From contig NBIV01000117.1 of NCBI GenBank assembly GCA_003194525.1, positions 124,001 through 188,000 of the forward strand: 64,000 nt of DNA. The letters are read 5' to 3'. The translations under genes were made by a program, and so were the position numbers. The stretch's first letter is position 1; the number at the start of each line of letters is the position of its first letter. Source of the DNA: Gracilariopsis chorda. Its lineage: Eukaryota > Rhodophyta > Florideophyceae > Gracilariales > Gracilariaceae. Shown here one piece after another: positions 31,877 through 43,984 of the stretch. The notes below the pieces were generated by a model that ran no database searches, was not told the DNA's origin, and saw only the letters and a list, made by a program, of their open reading frames with translations.

Positions 31877-34357
31877 TTACGACGTAGTACTGAAGAAAGT
31901 TTTCAATTGACTCACTAGAGCATGGTGCAGCTCGTCGGTTGATTTCAAACCAGCACGCGTCCAGAAAGGTAGCCTTTGGTGTAACTGAGCTTCCTTGAAA
32001 CGGGAATCGATGCAAATGACGGTGCCATAGTCATGTTTGTGTCTAATCACTCTCCCCAACGCTTGGTTTAAAGCACTGAAGGCTAGATTGTAGTACCATT
32101 CATCGCCAGTGAGAACGGATAGTCTGTGCTTACACATCTGTTGCTCGGCGATCAAGCCACATTCGCTTGCAGCGAACGGGGAGGTGCATGAGGTATGAGA
32201 GTGGGATGCCGATGAGTATGACAGCTCGAGAAGCCTCATTTTTGAAGCCAACTCCCTCAGAAAGTTTACCCCTATAAACCACAAATAACACGGCTCCACC
32301 GCTATGTTTTGCTGCGTGGGAGTATGTTGCGAGGACAGAGTCAAAGCCTGGTCCTCTGTTTTTAGGTTGTGTTAGAACAGATTGCTTTGCAGCAATCTGT
32401 TCTGCCCAAATCCCGGAATTCCGCCAGCCGTTCTGTAAAGTTCGTAACAATGTGTAGCTTGGCAGAAAAACCAGTATTCCTTGTGGAATAACGTGAAATT
32501 AATGGAGGGGAGCGTTTCCCAGTTCTTGTTGAAAGTTGGGGTTTGTCGCACAACGAGATGTGGCTGAGAAGGGATAATTGGAAGGACCTCGGGTTGCGAA
32601 AGGAAGAAGTAATTGGTTCTGCACATCCGCCACATGGGGGAGGGTGCTCCGTATGTGGAAATGGGTTCCTATTTCGTAGCACAAAGCGTCCATAGGTTTG
32701 AGGGTACCAGAGGTTAGAATAACCGTTCGAGCGACTTCTGCAACAACTCTAAAACACACGGAAGCGGTCAGCACAGAAAAATGAGTTGTACCTTCGTTCC
32801 TGTGTGTTCTTCATAAGTGTGGGTGACAGCCATGGTACATGCGTCGGGCTCACGTAAGAAGTATTCGAGGGAGTTGAGAACGCGAGCCGTCCATTGGAAG
32901 CCGTTCTGTAGAATTTCGTTCAAAGCGTGGACATTACATTTCATATTAGAATTCTTAACAGGTTGTTCAGCGGTGATGCCAGGGCGTTGTGCGATGTTTA
33001 GGGTTGGAATAGCATTGACCTGCTGATGGTTCTGGGTTTTAAGAAAATCGCGAAACAGCTATGGTAAAAGACTGTGGTTGAACCTTCCAAAGTATGTATC
33101 TGCAGATTGCCACGAGGGGAGTTGGGCGGGATTTATGTCTGCATCAGAGAAATATTTTAGTAATCGAGAGCCTTGGGCGATTGGTTCATCGAAGTGGTTG
33201 GAGTGGAAAGCCGGAGCATCTGTCAGTACTAGTTCACTGAGATGTACCATTTTTAATAGCATTTGAGAAATGATATGCAAACTATTGTGGAACGGTTCGT
33301 TAGTGTTTTGGCAACTTACAATGTCCGTTGCTAGCTGAGCAGCGTTAAACACAGTTTGGATATCAACCACGAAGCTGGAAAACTCGCGAGCAAGATCCTC
33401 GATATTATGAGATTTGTCGAAAATGACGGTGTGGTTAGAAACGTCGAGCCCACGTGCATTTCTGCACACTTTGTCCAAAACGTAGTTGTATGGGCAGAAC
33501 ACTAACTGGGCATTATGGAAAAGATTATGGCTCGCATAATACGGGCAGCCTTGGAAGCTCCGTCCGAGTTGAACTAAATCCTCGATATCCCAAGGTTCGG
33601 GGTTTTTGGTCTTGTAGGTGCAAAGCATATCTGTTCCGGACGTAAAATGACAACCACGCGCACTGTAAATGAGGGCCTTGCATAAGTCGCCCTTTTCGTC
33701 AATTGGTGAGTTCTGAACAATAGGATTGATACAGTACTCATTTCGCGACCCTAGAATTGCTACCCTAGGTGCGTAATCGGCTTTCTGTAGTTCCAAGGCC
33801 ACTTGTGATATCTGGGCGTGGGTTCTTGTCACGTAGAACACCCGAGGCTCCCAAGCATTAGAGGCATTGACAGACAATTGTTCAATGCAATGTGGCTCTT
33901 CGTGAGACGAAGATGTGGGGGTGGGGGCTGTAACGAGGTCTGAAAACAAATTCGTACTTGTAGTGACTGCATTGTGGGAAGTTGGACGGAAATGCACAAG
34001 CCTTTGGCATGTGGTATCCGCAAAGTGCTTAGGTGGCTCAAATTCGTCGTCTTGGAGATGAATATCGTCATAGATATTACCCTCTGAGCTAAGAGCACTA
34101 CACGCAGATGATGGAAACGCGTTGTGGATAGTAGTCGAGCTTGCATCAACGGGGTTTTCATCATCGACAATGTATTGGCGGAGAGCGAGTGTCGAACATA
34201 ATAGGGCGAGCGTTTTTCCTGTACCTGTCGGAGATTCGATGATTGCGTGTTGACGTTTTTTACCCGAGCTTATGGCCGAGTGCATCAGTGCGAACTGAGT
34301 GCCGTAAGGTTGATGGGGGAATAAAACGGGAACGCCTGCAATTGGAAACAATGGCAT
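31877..34357 (-). pseudogene. FANCJ/BRIP1-like Fe-S DNA helicase, broken and with altered Walker B
   Basis: ATG at 34357 (MPLFPIAGVPVLFPHQPYGTQ). Superfamily 2 XPD-type helicase: Walker A HAIIESPTGTGKTLALL; motif Ia RVFYVTRTHAQI; four cysteines in Fe-S cluster positions (CKALIYSARGC, LCTYK, GCPYYASHN); then motif II reads IFDKSHNIEDLARE, where DEAH is expected. Later motifs: RTVILTSGTLKPMD (about 32,730), PQGILVFLPSYTLL (about 32,470), VYRGKLSEGVGF, and SALNQALGRVIRHKHDYG (about 32,010). Stops in phase: TAG 33059-33061 and TAA 32499-32501. A frame change occurs near 32,190. A 43-base GT...AG stretch near 32,770 could be an intron. The family unwinds G-quadruplex and crosslinked DNA. The Glu-to-Lys change alone should abolish ATP hydrolysis. 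Confidence 0.88.
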
Positions 34358-34734
34358 ATTGGTTTAAAGATGGATGCTTATGAGAAAAGGGGGTTTTTAA
34401 GGTGGGGAAGCGGATCGCAGAGCGTTGAGGGAGGGATTCGGACAGACGGAAGAACACATAGGGTCTCTCGCTATAACACGAAGCTTAGGAGGTTATATGC
34501 CGTGAGACTGAAAGTATGTGCGTAGTGTAGTGCATAAATAACCAAGCGGTACGGTTGTGCAAAAGGGGTTGTGACCTTCCACGGATGAAGTGACAAAGTT
34601 ACACGTGTGGGTGTTTGGCACAGGCGCCTCGTGGTGACAAGAAATTTTTAGAGATTCAGATGTATGGGGTTTTCGTTCCAACATTTTGGTCCACTTTGAG
34701 AGCAATAATTTGGCTCTGCAGAAAACGTGATGTG

Positions 34735-34880
34735 TTGAGCGACACGAGTGTGTTTGCACGACAGTAACCGGTTCCTGTCGTGCGAGCACAGCGGCAGCCG
34801 GGCACAGCGCGACCTATGTGCAGCGACAGGAGCGTGTTTTCTCGACAGGGACCCGTTCTTGTTTTGCAATCACACTCGCA
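34735..34880. repeat. Palindromic repeat pair between the two helicase genes
   Basis: GCACGACAGTAACCGGTTCC begins a palindrome closed by TGTCGTGC (34,754-34,785). A weaker copy (CTCGACAGGGACCCGTTCTT) follows at about 34,837. Both belong to the family of the 44-kb array. Apart from them no gene is seen between 34,358 and 35,077. Confidence 0.75.
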
Positions 34881-35077
34881 AGGACCACGCAGGTTGCACC
34901 AAGCGAAACATTTGACTTGCGACGACGTTAAGCCGCTGCTCTCGTGGAACGATGCGCATTGTCCTTGTAGGGCGGGATAGGCGTTCTGGTCTCTCTGTAT
35001 ACGTGGGAAGCTTGCGTTAAATTCATGTGGGTGGATTCCCATAGGACCATAACGGCTGAATTTATAATGCCTATATA

Positions 35078-38000
35078 TTACATGATAGAATGCGTTGCTC
35101 GGCACCAAGTGATGAGGCGGGCGAGGTCGGGCACCGGACGAGAATCCGAGGCTGTTATCCACGCATGGAATAGGTAGTCCCTCTGCTTATCTTTGTTTGC
35201 CGTGTTCATGATCTCCGTCTTCAAGTTGTTGTAACGAGTTTGGCTGCTTGATTCAAACAGTGCTGCAGCGATGCTATCCTGCATATCCGAAGATTTGCGC
35301 CACAACACCAATGAGGCTTGTCGAAGTGCGATGAATTCACAGTGCCTGGTACCAAACGTTGCTGGAGAAGCATGCGTTTTAAACTTTTTGTAGTACCATG
35401 TGACATTGGTAACTTGTACTAGGTGCTCCTTTTTTCACGTCGCAGAGCGAAGTTTGATGAAGAGACGAGAAGCAATGGAAACATCTTCCCTTTCCATATG
35501 CACAGGAATGTTGTTCTTTGGCAACCACACGATTTTCGGTCATCAAGCATGGTATGCAGACGAAGGTTAAACGTCATGCCAGCTCTTGGATGTGCTGTAC
35601 GAGAACCTGTGGGGACATACTTTCGAGCTCGTGAAAGGCATTTGCCGATGACTGTGGTGGCGTACAGTTTTCCCTGGCCTCTTCAAGTATTTTCTAAGTT
35701 GGATTCCTTTGGGGCTCACCGGTTTCCATCCTTGCTTCATGCGCATCTCTGGATAATTCAGGCAGCATCAGTAACTGTTGCAGTTCAAAGTCAAGTTCTT
35801 CATCGTCTTCAGCATAATGTCTCAGTGGGGGTGGTACAATGGCTCTGACGTGGTTTTTCAGAGATGGCGTCGAAGTAATTGGGTTTTTTATACTGCCTTG
35901 GTCAACTGGCTTTGTAAGGTCGGTGTATGGGGTGGAGGATCTGGAACCATTGCGTTTGTTACACACATCACAGTTGAGAACCTGGGGGCTGAATAAGCAA
36001 ATACCGGGTTGAGTGCCATCAACGTACCCGTATAATGAGTTTGGCCGACAAACTGTGTCCGATTCCATCCACGCCTTGGAGCTATTACATCGGTTCTGAG
36101 CCATTGCTTCTAAGTAGATTCTGCTGATATCGTGCTTGTTTTGATTATTGGTGGTACATAACAAGTCCCTTATCTTCTGGAAATAAGACTTGCAGTATAT
36201 TGTGACACACTTGGCAGGTTGGTTGTCTTGACCCGCTCTGCCGGCTTGCTGTGCGAGGTCCACTAAGCTTGCTAGACCTCCCAAGTTGTAAACGATACGC
36301 AAATCAGGTGCTTCAAGTACGGTTCCAAACGCCGCTGTGCAAATCATTATTAGGACTTGCCTGGGGTAACAATTTGCGGTTTGTGGGGGTTGAGGGGACA
36401 TCAAATTGTGGTGTGTGTTGGTCTTGTAGTTGTCTGCGAGTCCCGCATGGTATACTAAGAGGGTGAGGGATATATCTGGGTTTGTATCTGACCACGGCAT
36501 TGTGTCCTGTTGGGTAAGGTAAGTGTGGCAGTATTCTGCGTCTGATCTCGTCAGGGAAAATAGCATAATTCGAACCAACCGGTCTTCCGTTGTGAGTAAA
36601 AAGTGGGAAACATCGTTTGCGAAGACGTGTAGTGCCTGCTCGATAAATTGAGAAAATTTAGATCGATAGAGGCCGGTATCTGTCCAGTAACGCTTTAAAC
36701 TATGGGGGATTGCGGTGCTTGAGAGGTCTGTTACGATGGAGGATATATTGTCTCGGGCGGTGCAGATGTAGTAAAGGGAGGCAGCTGAAATTTGGATTTG
36801 GGATAGTAGTAATAGTCTATCGGCAGGAGGAAGGGTTTCATTCCGCATAACTCGAGGAACTTGAACGGGTACATAGTTTAGACCCACATGCATATGCGCC
36901 AGAGCCGGGCGGAAGTGTTGCCACATCAGATAGCAGTGCACCTCGTCAGGTACAATGCGTGCAAGGCGCCGGTGGTGTGTTAAGTGTTGAACTAAAGAAT
37001 GAAAGGCTTCCGAAGCCAGCACGTCCACCAATAGTATGCATATATCTGCAAATTCTTCTCTTCCGTCAAGACGTGGGGTCGTTAAGCACTCTAGATTGAA
37101 TCTTGTAACCCTCTGCTCGTATTCTGCCGCCAAGGCTTTTAGAGGAACAACGATGATAGATGTCATAACGCCTTTTTCCATTTACATCGGTAGTAAGACT
37201 GAAAACGTTTTCCCAGAAGACGTGGGCATCAACACTAGCATTGTGTCTCTCTTTTCCCATACCGCAGCGGTTATAACAAACTTTGCATGCGATTTGAATA
37301 GAGCCGTATCATTGCGTAACCCTTTCCTGAGAGCGTCCAGAAACCTTGGTAGTAAATGTTTGTATACTGTCGGAGCTGGAGTCTATACAACACGGCACCT
37401 CCTCTCGGCTGCTCTCGTCGCTCCACAGACCTCGACACGTGCGACATGTATGGGAATGTCTTCTTACTGGATCTGGTTGGAGTAGAGTGGTTGCCGTCCG
37501 GGATGGAATGGGGCTTCGCAGTGGGATCTGCTCGTGTTTGGGAACCCCCCTTCTGAGACGATAACCTCATCTAAGGGATTCGGGCTTGGTTGCTTCTTTG
37601 CGGTCTGGGCTGGGAAAACATTTGCGATTTCGAGAAGGGTGTGCCATTGCGTAGACCATTCCCTATATTTCGAAAGGTCACTTCTTCGTAAGCCAGTTAT
37701 ATCTGTAGGGGTGCGAGCATAGAGCATTTCAGCTGTGTGAGCGGATTGTCCAGCTTGATTGTGGGCTGTTTGAATGAGCACTTCCATGCTAGAATTTGAA
37801 AAGGAGTTTTCAATGCCCTTAGCAAGTGTAGAAGACAGTACGCAGGTGATACCCGCGGAGAAGTTGCGGTAGTCAGCAAATTTGATATTATATCCAGCAG
37901 CTGAGAAACGAGCTGTGACTATAGGTCGAATTGCTTTTGCAGTAAGCGCTGCTCCCTGAACGGCAAAAAGCATCTTCCACTGGATGTCCTTCTTCTCGTC

Positions 38001-40507
38001 CCCGAAGAACAAGGATACAAACAGATTTTGAACGGGGCGGATGAGTGTGAAGTATGGTAAAAGCACCTGCGCCGTTTTAAGGTCCGGGAATCTGGGTAGT
38101 GGGCGCGCGCCGCCAGTTGTGTTCTGGGTTCTCATGTATCGAGTGATTAGAACCGGTTTAGAGTCCAGGAGAATAAGAGAACGGAGATGGGTGTCGTCGT
38201 TATGCAAGCAGTAAGATTCAATTTCTGTTCCTCCCGCGGGAGCGCCAGAAGCTAGATGCCGCGCCACCAGCAGTCGTTCTTGAATCTTTTGGGCGTACGT
38301 CAACCAACGTAATATACCATTTCTAAGCAGAAAGTCCTGGCCAAGCCAAACCGTATCCAAGGCCGTTTGAGTTGTGTCGGCTAGGACGAAGCATGGAACG
38401 TGGTAGCAGGAGGCATAGCCCTTCCTAAGACATTGTAGTACATATTCCATGTTTTGTTGGATAAAGCTTGTGATTTGCGGGTGTATAAGGAAAGAAAATC
38501 CCAGGGCTCTGTTTGAAAGTGAATCTTTTAACGATGTCAAGTGTGTCCTGAACAAGGGGGGAAGGGAAACCAATCGAGCAGATCATTCGAAATAACAGAT
38601 TCCATTTCCCTGTTTAACTCCTGTACGAGATTACCCACCTGCGACAAGCTTACATGCACATCCTTAACAATTCCGCAGTTGTTGTGGATTGTACATGGCA
38701 AAAATGACATATTTAGGCTTTCTTATGTCGCAATGCTCATAGCAACATTCAGAGTGTTTCTTATGAAAGAAAATGCGGTATTTGCCTGCATTTCTAGAGA
38801 ACTTGTTACGCTCTCCATCTCAGAAACGTTCGTTTCCGTACTTTGTACACCACACTGTCCGAGTGTGTGTAGTTCATGGATGGCAGATGCTGCGACAGCG
38901 TATTGCAAAGCCGCAAGCAAGTGAGTGACGTCTTCAGCCACGGCGTAGTTGTAAACAGACTTGTCCAGTTCGCAATCCGTAAATGGGATAACCGAGGCAC
39001 AAGCAACAAAATTACGGACTAACAACCTGGTCGTTGGCGTGTACAGTTCAAGAGTCTGTAACAAACATGGTTTTAGGGACGCATGCAGATTCTTCATCAT
39101 ATTTGGTATTGTGATGACTTCGACAGTCATTTTGGTGACTGATGTTGGCACCAGGTCATGGGAGCGGGTATTAGCGTTTGTGACAAAGAACAGTAACCTT
39201 GCAACGTCTAGAGCGTACCCCTGTAACGTCTCGAGGCGCACGGTTTTGAAAGCAAAGTTTGTTCGTTGGTTCAAACTATGCAGAAAGAAAGGGAGTAAGG
39301 TGGACATTATGGACGGTGTTTGTTGCATGTACTGAAAGATGCTTGTGGAAAGCTTTGAGAAATCTGGGTTATTGCCGCGGGCTTCAACCAATTTCGCACC
39401 CGAAAGAAATACTGCGTCTTCCATTGATATGCAAAGGCTTTGAAGGGCCTAGTCCAGCTTCGTGCTCTGAATGAAGTAATTACGAAATTTATCGGCGGTA
39501 TTGCTTCCAATTAGAGTCTTCGAACGGCCTGGGCGCAAATCCCTAATAAACGTCTCCACATGCTCCGTTTACGCACCCGTATGCGGCGGTTTTTGTGTTT
39601 TCGATACTAAGTTAACCATATCAAGCTTGGTACCGGAGAGGGTCGTCGACGTTACAAGACGACGATTCGGAAGAGATTTGGGGTTCTCAACAAACACTTG
39701 CTGCGTGTCATTTGCGATTTGTGGGAGGATATCACGGGCGATACTTGTGCGGTCGGTCTGCGAAGGTGTTGAGTGGGTGTTAGGCTTCCGTGTGCTTTTC
39801 AGTATAAGAATCCGTCGATGTAAAACAGAGCCCACTGGGTTGTCATTTGTAACCGCAAAAGACCTTTTATGAGCTCCACGGAAAACGATCTGAACGCGCA
39901 ATCTTCCCCGGTCGAGTTCTTTCTGGACAGCATTACGTGCAAAGGTTATATCCATATTGTGGGATTCTGATATATGTTTGTGGAGGGTGGCTGTATCCGG
40001 CCAGGCAAATCCATATTCAGGGCATCGGAGACCTAGTTCGGTTTGAAGGCCAAACAGAGGGGGCCGTACATCCTGTTGAGCATTTCGGTTTTGAAAATCG
40101 TAACGGTTAAAAAGGGGGTGGTGTCCCGATAATCGCGTGTTTTCACACACCATGTGCAGCTCATTTGTTGCCTTTTGGCCTTCAAGGAGTTCCATGTAAT
40201 GCGGTTCATATCTGAGATGGAATTGCATCGAGCGCTTTGAACGGAACGCCAGTTGGCAGTGCACGCAAACCATAACGTGCAGAACGTCATGTACGCCCAG
40301 TGTTACGATGTTAAAGTGGACAGGCAGACTCTGCGGTGTTACAAGAGACGATAGGATAGACATATTATGCATTGCGTTTGCCATTACGATGACGCTGGGG
40401 AGGAATTTATAGGGTATAGTCGAAGTGGGTTCCACAATTTTCTCACTGAGGTATACGGATGAGTAAGAGGAGGGGAAGTGTGAACGATCAAGATATACTG
40501 GGCACAT
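35078..40507 (-). pseudogene. C2H2 zinc-finger / tyrosine-recombinase-like / RecQ-type helicase protein
   Basis: A very long gene, ATG at about 40507. N-terminus: VCVHCQLAFRSKRSMQFHLRY and LRCPEYGFAW...LHKHISESH, finger-like pairs (the second Cys of the second is lost). Middle: LQGYALDVARLLFFV, LIRPVQNLFVS and AGQSAHTAEMLYAR, resembling the LGHS...T...Y end of tyrosine recombinases. C-terminal helicase: Walker A MPTSSGKTFSVLLPM (about 37,210), DEVH, and VDLAQQAGRAGQDNQPAKC. A zinc knuckle CFHCFSSLHQTSLC lies at about 35,480. Frame is mostly kept, with in-phase TAA 39567, TAG 39449, TAA 38723, TAA 37464, TAG 37383, TAA 37182, TAG 35694 and a shift near 38,560. The same order is known from fungal telomere-linked RecQ-like genes. 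It ends 66 bases behind the next gene. Confidence 0.8.
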
Positions 40508-40629
40508 CGTATTGGGGATCTGCAACAGTTTAACGCGGTAACGCGTTTGCTTATTATAATGCAATTGCGCTGATGTATGAGGGGTGCTTTAACATCTGTA
40601 ATGAACGGACTGAAGACGTGGTTAAGATC

Positions 40630-43600
40630 TTAGGGAATGTTAATTACGTAATGCATATTGTGACCAGGTGTTAGCAGGCGGGCGGTACCCATACAGTGGA
40701 GGAGAGGAGTATAAGGGGTAACTGGAGTTTGGTGTTCACTGGAGTACAAAGCTTTGGAGGTGTTGCTAGTTCTGCTGTCGAGGAGATATGATTTCCAACA
40801 GTACTCTACACCGTACGATAAAAATAACTCTTCCCAAGGCTCAATCCGGCGAGTTGCACGAATCATTATGATAGTGTAATCTTCGAGCTGCTTCCTGTTT
40901 CGAATGGAGGCCAATTTGTGCTTATCCAAGGTTACATTCTCCGTTCTTTTCTTTTTATACTTGTCGCGGACAGCTTGGATGTCCAAATTGCCCTCAATGT
41001 ACCTTGGATCATTGATGTAGCCACCAATACAGAAAGGGGCCGGCGAAATAAAGATTGAAGTTCGCTTCGTGTCGCGGTTAAGACCAACCAAGGCGACAAA
41101 ATCCGGGCCAGAGACATCAACCTCCATGGCATACGAGCGAAACTGTGAAGGGGTTACACCCAGAAGCCCCTCTCCATATGTCTTGTGGATCTTCTGTCGT
41201 TGAGAAAGGTCGTGGTAGATGAGTGTACCGTAGAAATAACAAACTATCTCCCCTCGCGTGAAACTTGTTCCGGCAAACACCTCAATGCCTGCATTAGGGT
41301 GGTTTATAGTAGACTTTGCGATGACCAGACGAGAGGATGTAGCTTCCACAGCACGTAAGTCCATTGCATCCATGACGTGTAAAGCGCCTTGATAGTGTGC
41401 TGGCCATTGAGACAATTCCGTGTTGATATATTTGCAATCGAACAGGTTGTCGTTCCATTTGGATGCGCAATGAAACATAATATGTTGTGGGAATCTCTGG
41501 TAATGTGGAAAGTGTTTAGGTGGGGTCCAAAATCTTGAAGGGCGAGTGTAGGTCTGGAAGTAATTGCTTACTAATCGAGCAGCGTCCAAAACCTCTTGAG
41601 TTACCGTGACGTTTGCGATGTCTTCAGCAATGAGCCGTGAGAAGAATTTGATGGCAGCATGCTTTGCGTGGTAGAAACATGCCGGATCTTTTTCGCACCC
41701 AACAAACTTACGACCCTCACCACGCTTGAAAGACATACAGGCGAGGGCGGTGTATAAATTAAGAGCAAAGAGGTCTACAACCGTGTCACCAGGGTTGGAG
41801 AACCGCGCTATAAGTTCCCTCGCAAGACCAATTGGTTTATGTTCAGCGCGAACCCTTCCACGCATCGACTGGCCACGCGGGTTCAATTTAGACCACATGA
41901 GAGTCTCATTGACATCTAAGCTCGGTACGTTATCTATAACGGTTTTATAACCAGCAATCGTGGAGGATACGTGTTTGAAGTTCATGTAGTTCACCTGAGA
42001 TTGTTCCTGTTCTCGGGATGAACCAACCTTTACCCTGTGAAAGGCGTATTCCACAATTGTCATTAGCTCTCCAAATGCTCTTCCAGGTGCGGCTGTGATG
42101 TTACCCGACCCTGGGATGAAGTGAAGTGGGCAAGCATCCACCTTACAAACCGTTCCATCGTTGCCGTCCTTATCCTTCAAAATTGCGTTTCGGAACATTT
42201 TCCGCCAACTGAGGAATAGTTCAACGGAACAGAATGGAACGAAATGGCCTCCTTCACGAAGAACGTTAGCGACATTACTCACAACGCCCTTCATTTCAGC
42301 CACGGTTAAGGCGTCGTGCTCACAGTTCCTTCTGTCTGCCGCAGCGCGTTGGAGCATCCAATAAAGCGAACTGGGCATCTTCATATGGGACGGAATCTGT
42401 GGAGCGGAGAGTATTGTGGACTGGAGGGAGTTCGTCGTAGGGAGTAGAGTATATGGCATAGTGTTTCATCATCTCCCGCTCCACTATCTCCCTTGTCTTC
42501 CAAACCGTACCACTGACGTCTTCGTCTGGCAGAAATACACCAGTACCTTCCACGTCGTAAAGGAGGTAAGTCGTTGTCTGAAAGTTTGGAGCAGCCTTCC
42601 TGTATGCGTCTTGTGGTCTTAGAGGTTGCTCAGGAGGCGTGTCTGGCTCCAGTTCATTGTTGGGACTGGTAACCAAGTCATTGAATTCCAACTTGCGAAC
42701 AGTTGAGGGTTGTCCTTCACCACTAGAGGTAGGAGGTACCTGGGCGTTAGCTGTTCGGATTCGAGCACAAAGATTCTCGCTTAGTCGGTCAAATCGTTCT
42801 GGATACGAACGATTTCGGGTATGCTGTGGGTCCAGTTGAGCCCGCTTCACGTCTGGGAGGAACTCCAATAGTAGTAACCATTGTTCAACTCCTTTTTCGT
42901 ACAGGTGTGGGTGAGAGATGACCGTGACAATTTCATTGAGGAATTTTTCTGGCAGAGCTCCAAGTCCCTCGTCAGCATCTTGCGGAAGTGCGTAGGCATG
43001 GCTATCAACCCCCGATGATCTCGTTCTTGGGGTTATATCTCCGATAAGAGAGAAGGACTGTCTGAGCGGTACGAACCCTTCAATGCGAGTCTTTTGAGGT
43101 TTGGAAAGTAAAGATGAACCATCAAAGGATAGATACGCGCTTAGCATCGATTCGGTGTTGTGGAAACCAAGATATGTGGCGAAGTTTTCCCAAGAACGAA
43201 CAACCTGTTGCACGCCATATGCAATTCGATTGCAGTTCTGATCCCCGAAATTCGTGAAAGGGACTGCTTGAGGTTGTGTTAGGTCGTCGGTGGAACCAGA
43301 GCATTTTCGCTTCTTCGAGAGAGCCTTCATTCGCTGAATTAACAGAACTTACATGCTCAGATATAGAAGAACCTGAAAGCGTGTCGCTCTTTCGGTAGTG
43401 ACTTCGTCTCTCCCTTTTCTTCTCAGGCTCATTCCATCCACACAAGACCTAACGATATCGGCAAGTAAATACCGTATATTGAAGGGAAACCTTCGTGCCT
43501 GACATAAGCGGTAGTCGTCCTTGACACGACGATCCTGTTCATTATCCATCTGATCTAGGGACCGTGCGATTTGAAAGGCCTGTTGCAAAGCGTTGTGCTT

Positions 43601-43843
43601 GGGCGAGTGCGTGTTAGTTAAGGCATTTAGTACCTCCACGTCTCCAAAAGTTGACATATCTGAGGAACCAATTGCCTGTTTGCGTGAAACCATGGCAGAC
43701 GGTGACCAACCGCGTGTTGCTATAGCTAACTCGACAATGTTCTTGTATTTCACGTCCCTTGGTTGGTCTTCCGGTGTACGTTCAGCGGCATAGTTTTCAC
43801 GTAACTCCAAAACTGCGGACACTGTGCTTGCATATTGTGGCAT
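40630..43843 (-). pseudogene. DNA N6/N4-methyltransferase-like domain fused to a SET domain
   Basis: ATG at 43843 (MPQYASTVSAVLEL). TAA at 43349-43351 lies in phase; a one-base shift near 42,370 joins two frames. The middle matches a beta-class DNA methyltransferase: the motif IV region reads FALLDAPT where DPPY is expected, then ALTVAEMKGVV, LREGGHFVPFCS, HKPIGLARELIARFSNPGDTVVDLF (motif I, but the Gly-rich turn has become ALNLYT) and FVGCEKDP. The C-terminal third is a SET domain: IEVFAGTSFTRGEIVCYFYG, FCIGGYINDP and EPWEELFLSYGVEY. The first would methylate DNA, the second lysines, usually of histones. Both methyltransferase motifs are altered, so DNA methylation by this copy is doubtful; the SET part looks better kept. 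The gene adjoins the RecQ-like gene. Confidence 0.78.
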
Positions 43844-43984
43844 GTTGAGGAGTTTTTAGATCGAATCGACGGAGGAGGTAGTAGAGAATGCGTCGTTTTT
43901 GTCGGAGATGAGACTAAAGCTGGTATAAAAGGGTATACCTTGATATGCAGGTGATGCAAAACTAACGGGTGTTGGCGTAGGGGG

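Noticed and set aside
34656-35162. A 168-residue minus-strand ORF
   Set aside because: Its second half is the palindromic repeat in translation; only the part above 35,078 fits the tail of the RecQ-like gene in another frame.
43322-43345. A tiny intron (GTAAGT...CAG, 19 bases) in the methyltransferase-SET gene
   Set aside because: Too short to be spliced; the frame also continues in phase around a TAA, so a stop mutation explains it.
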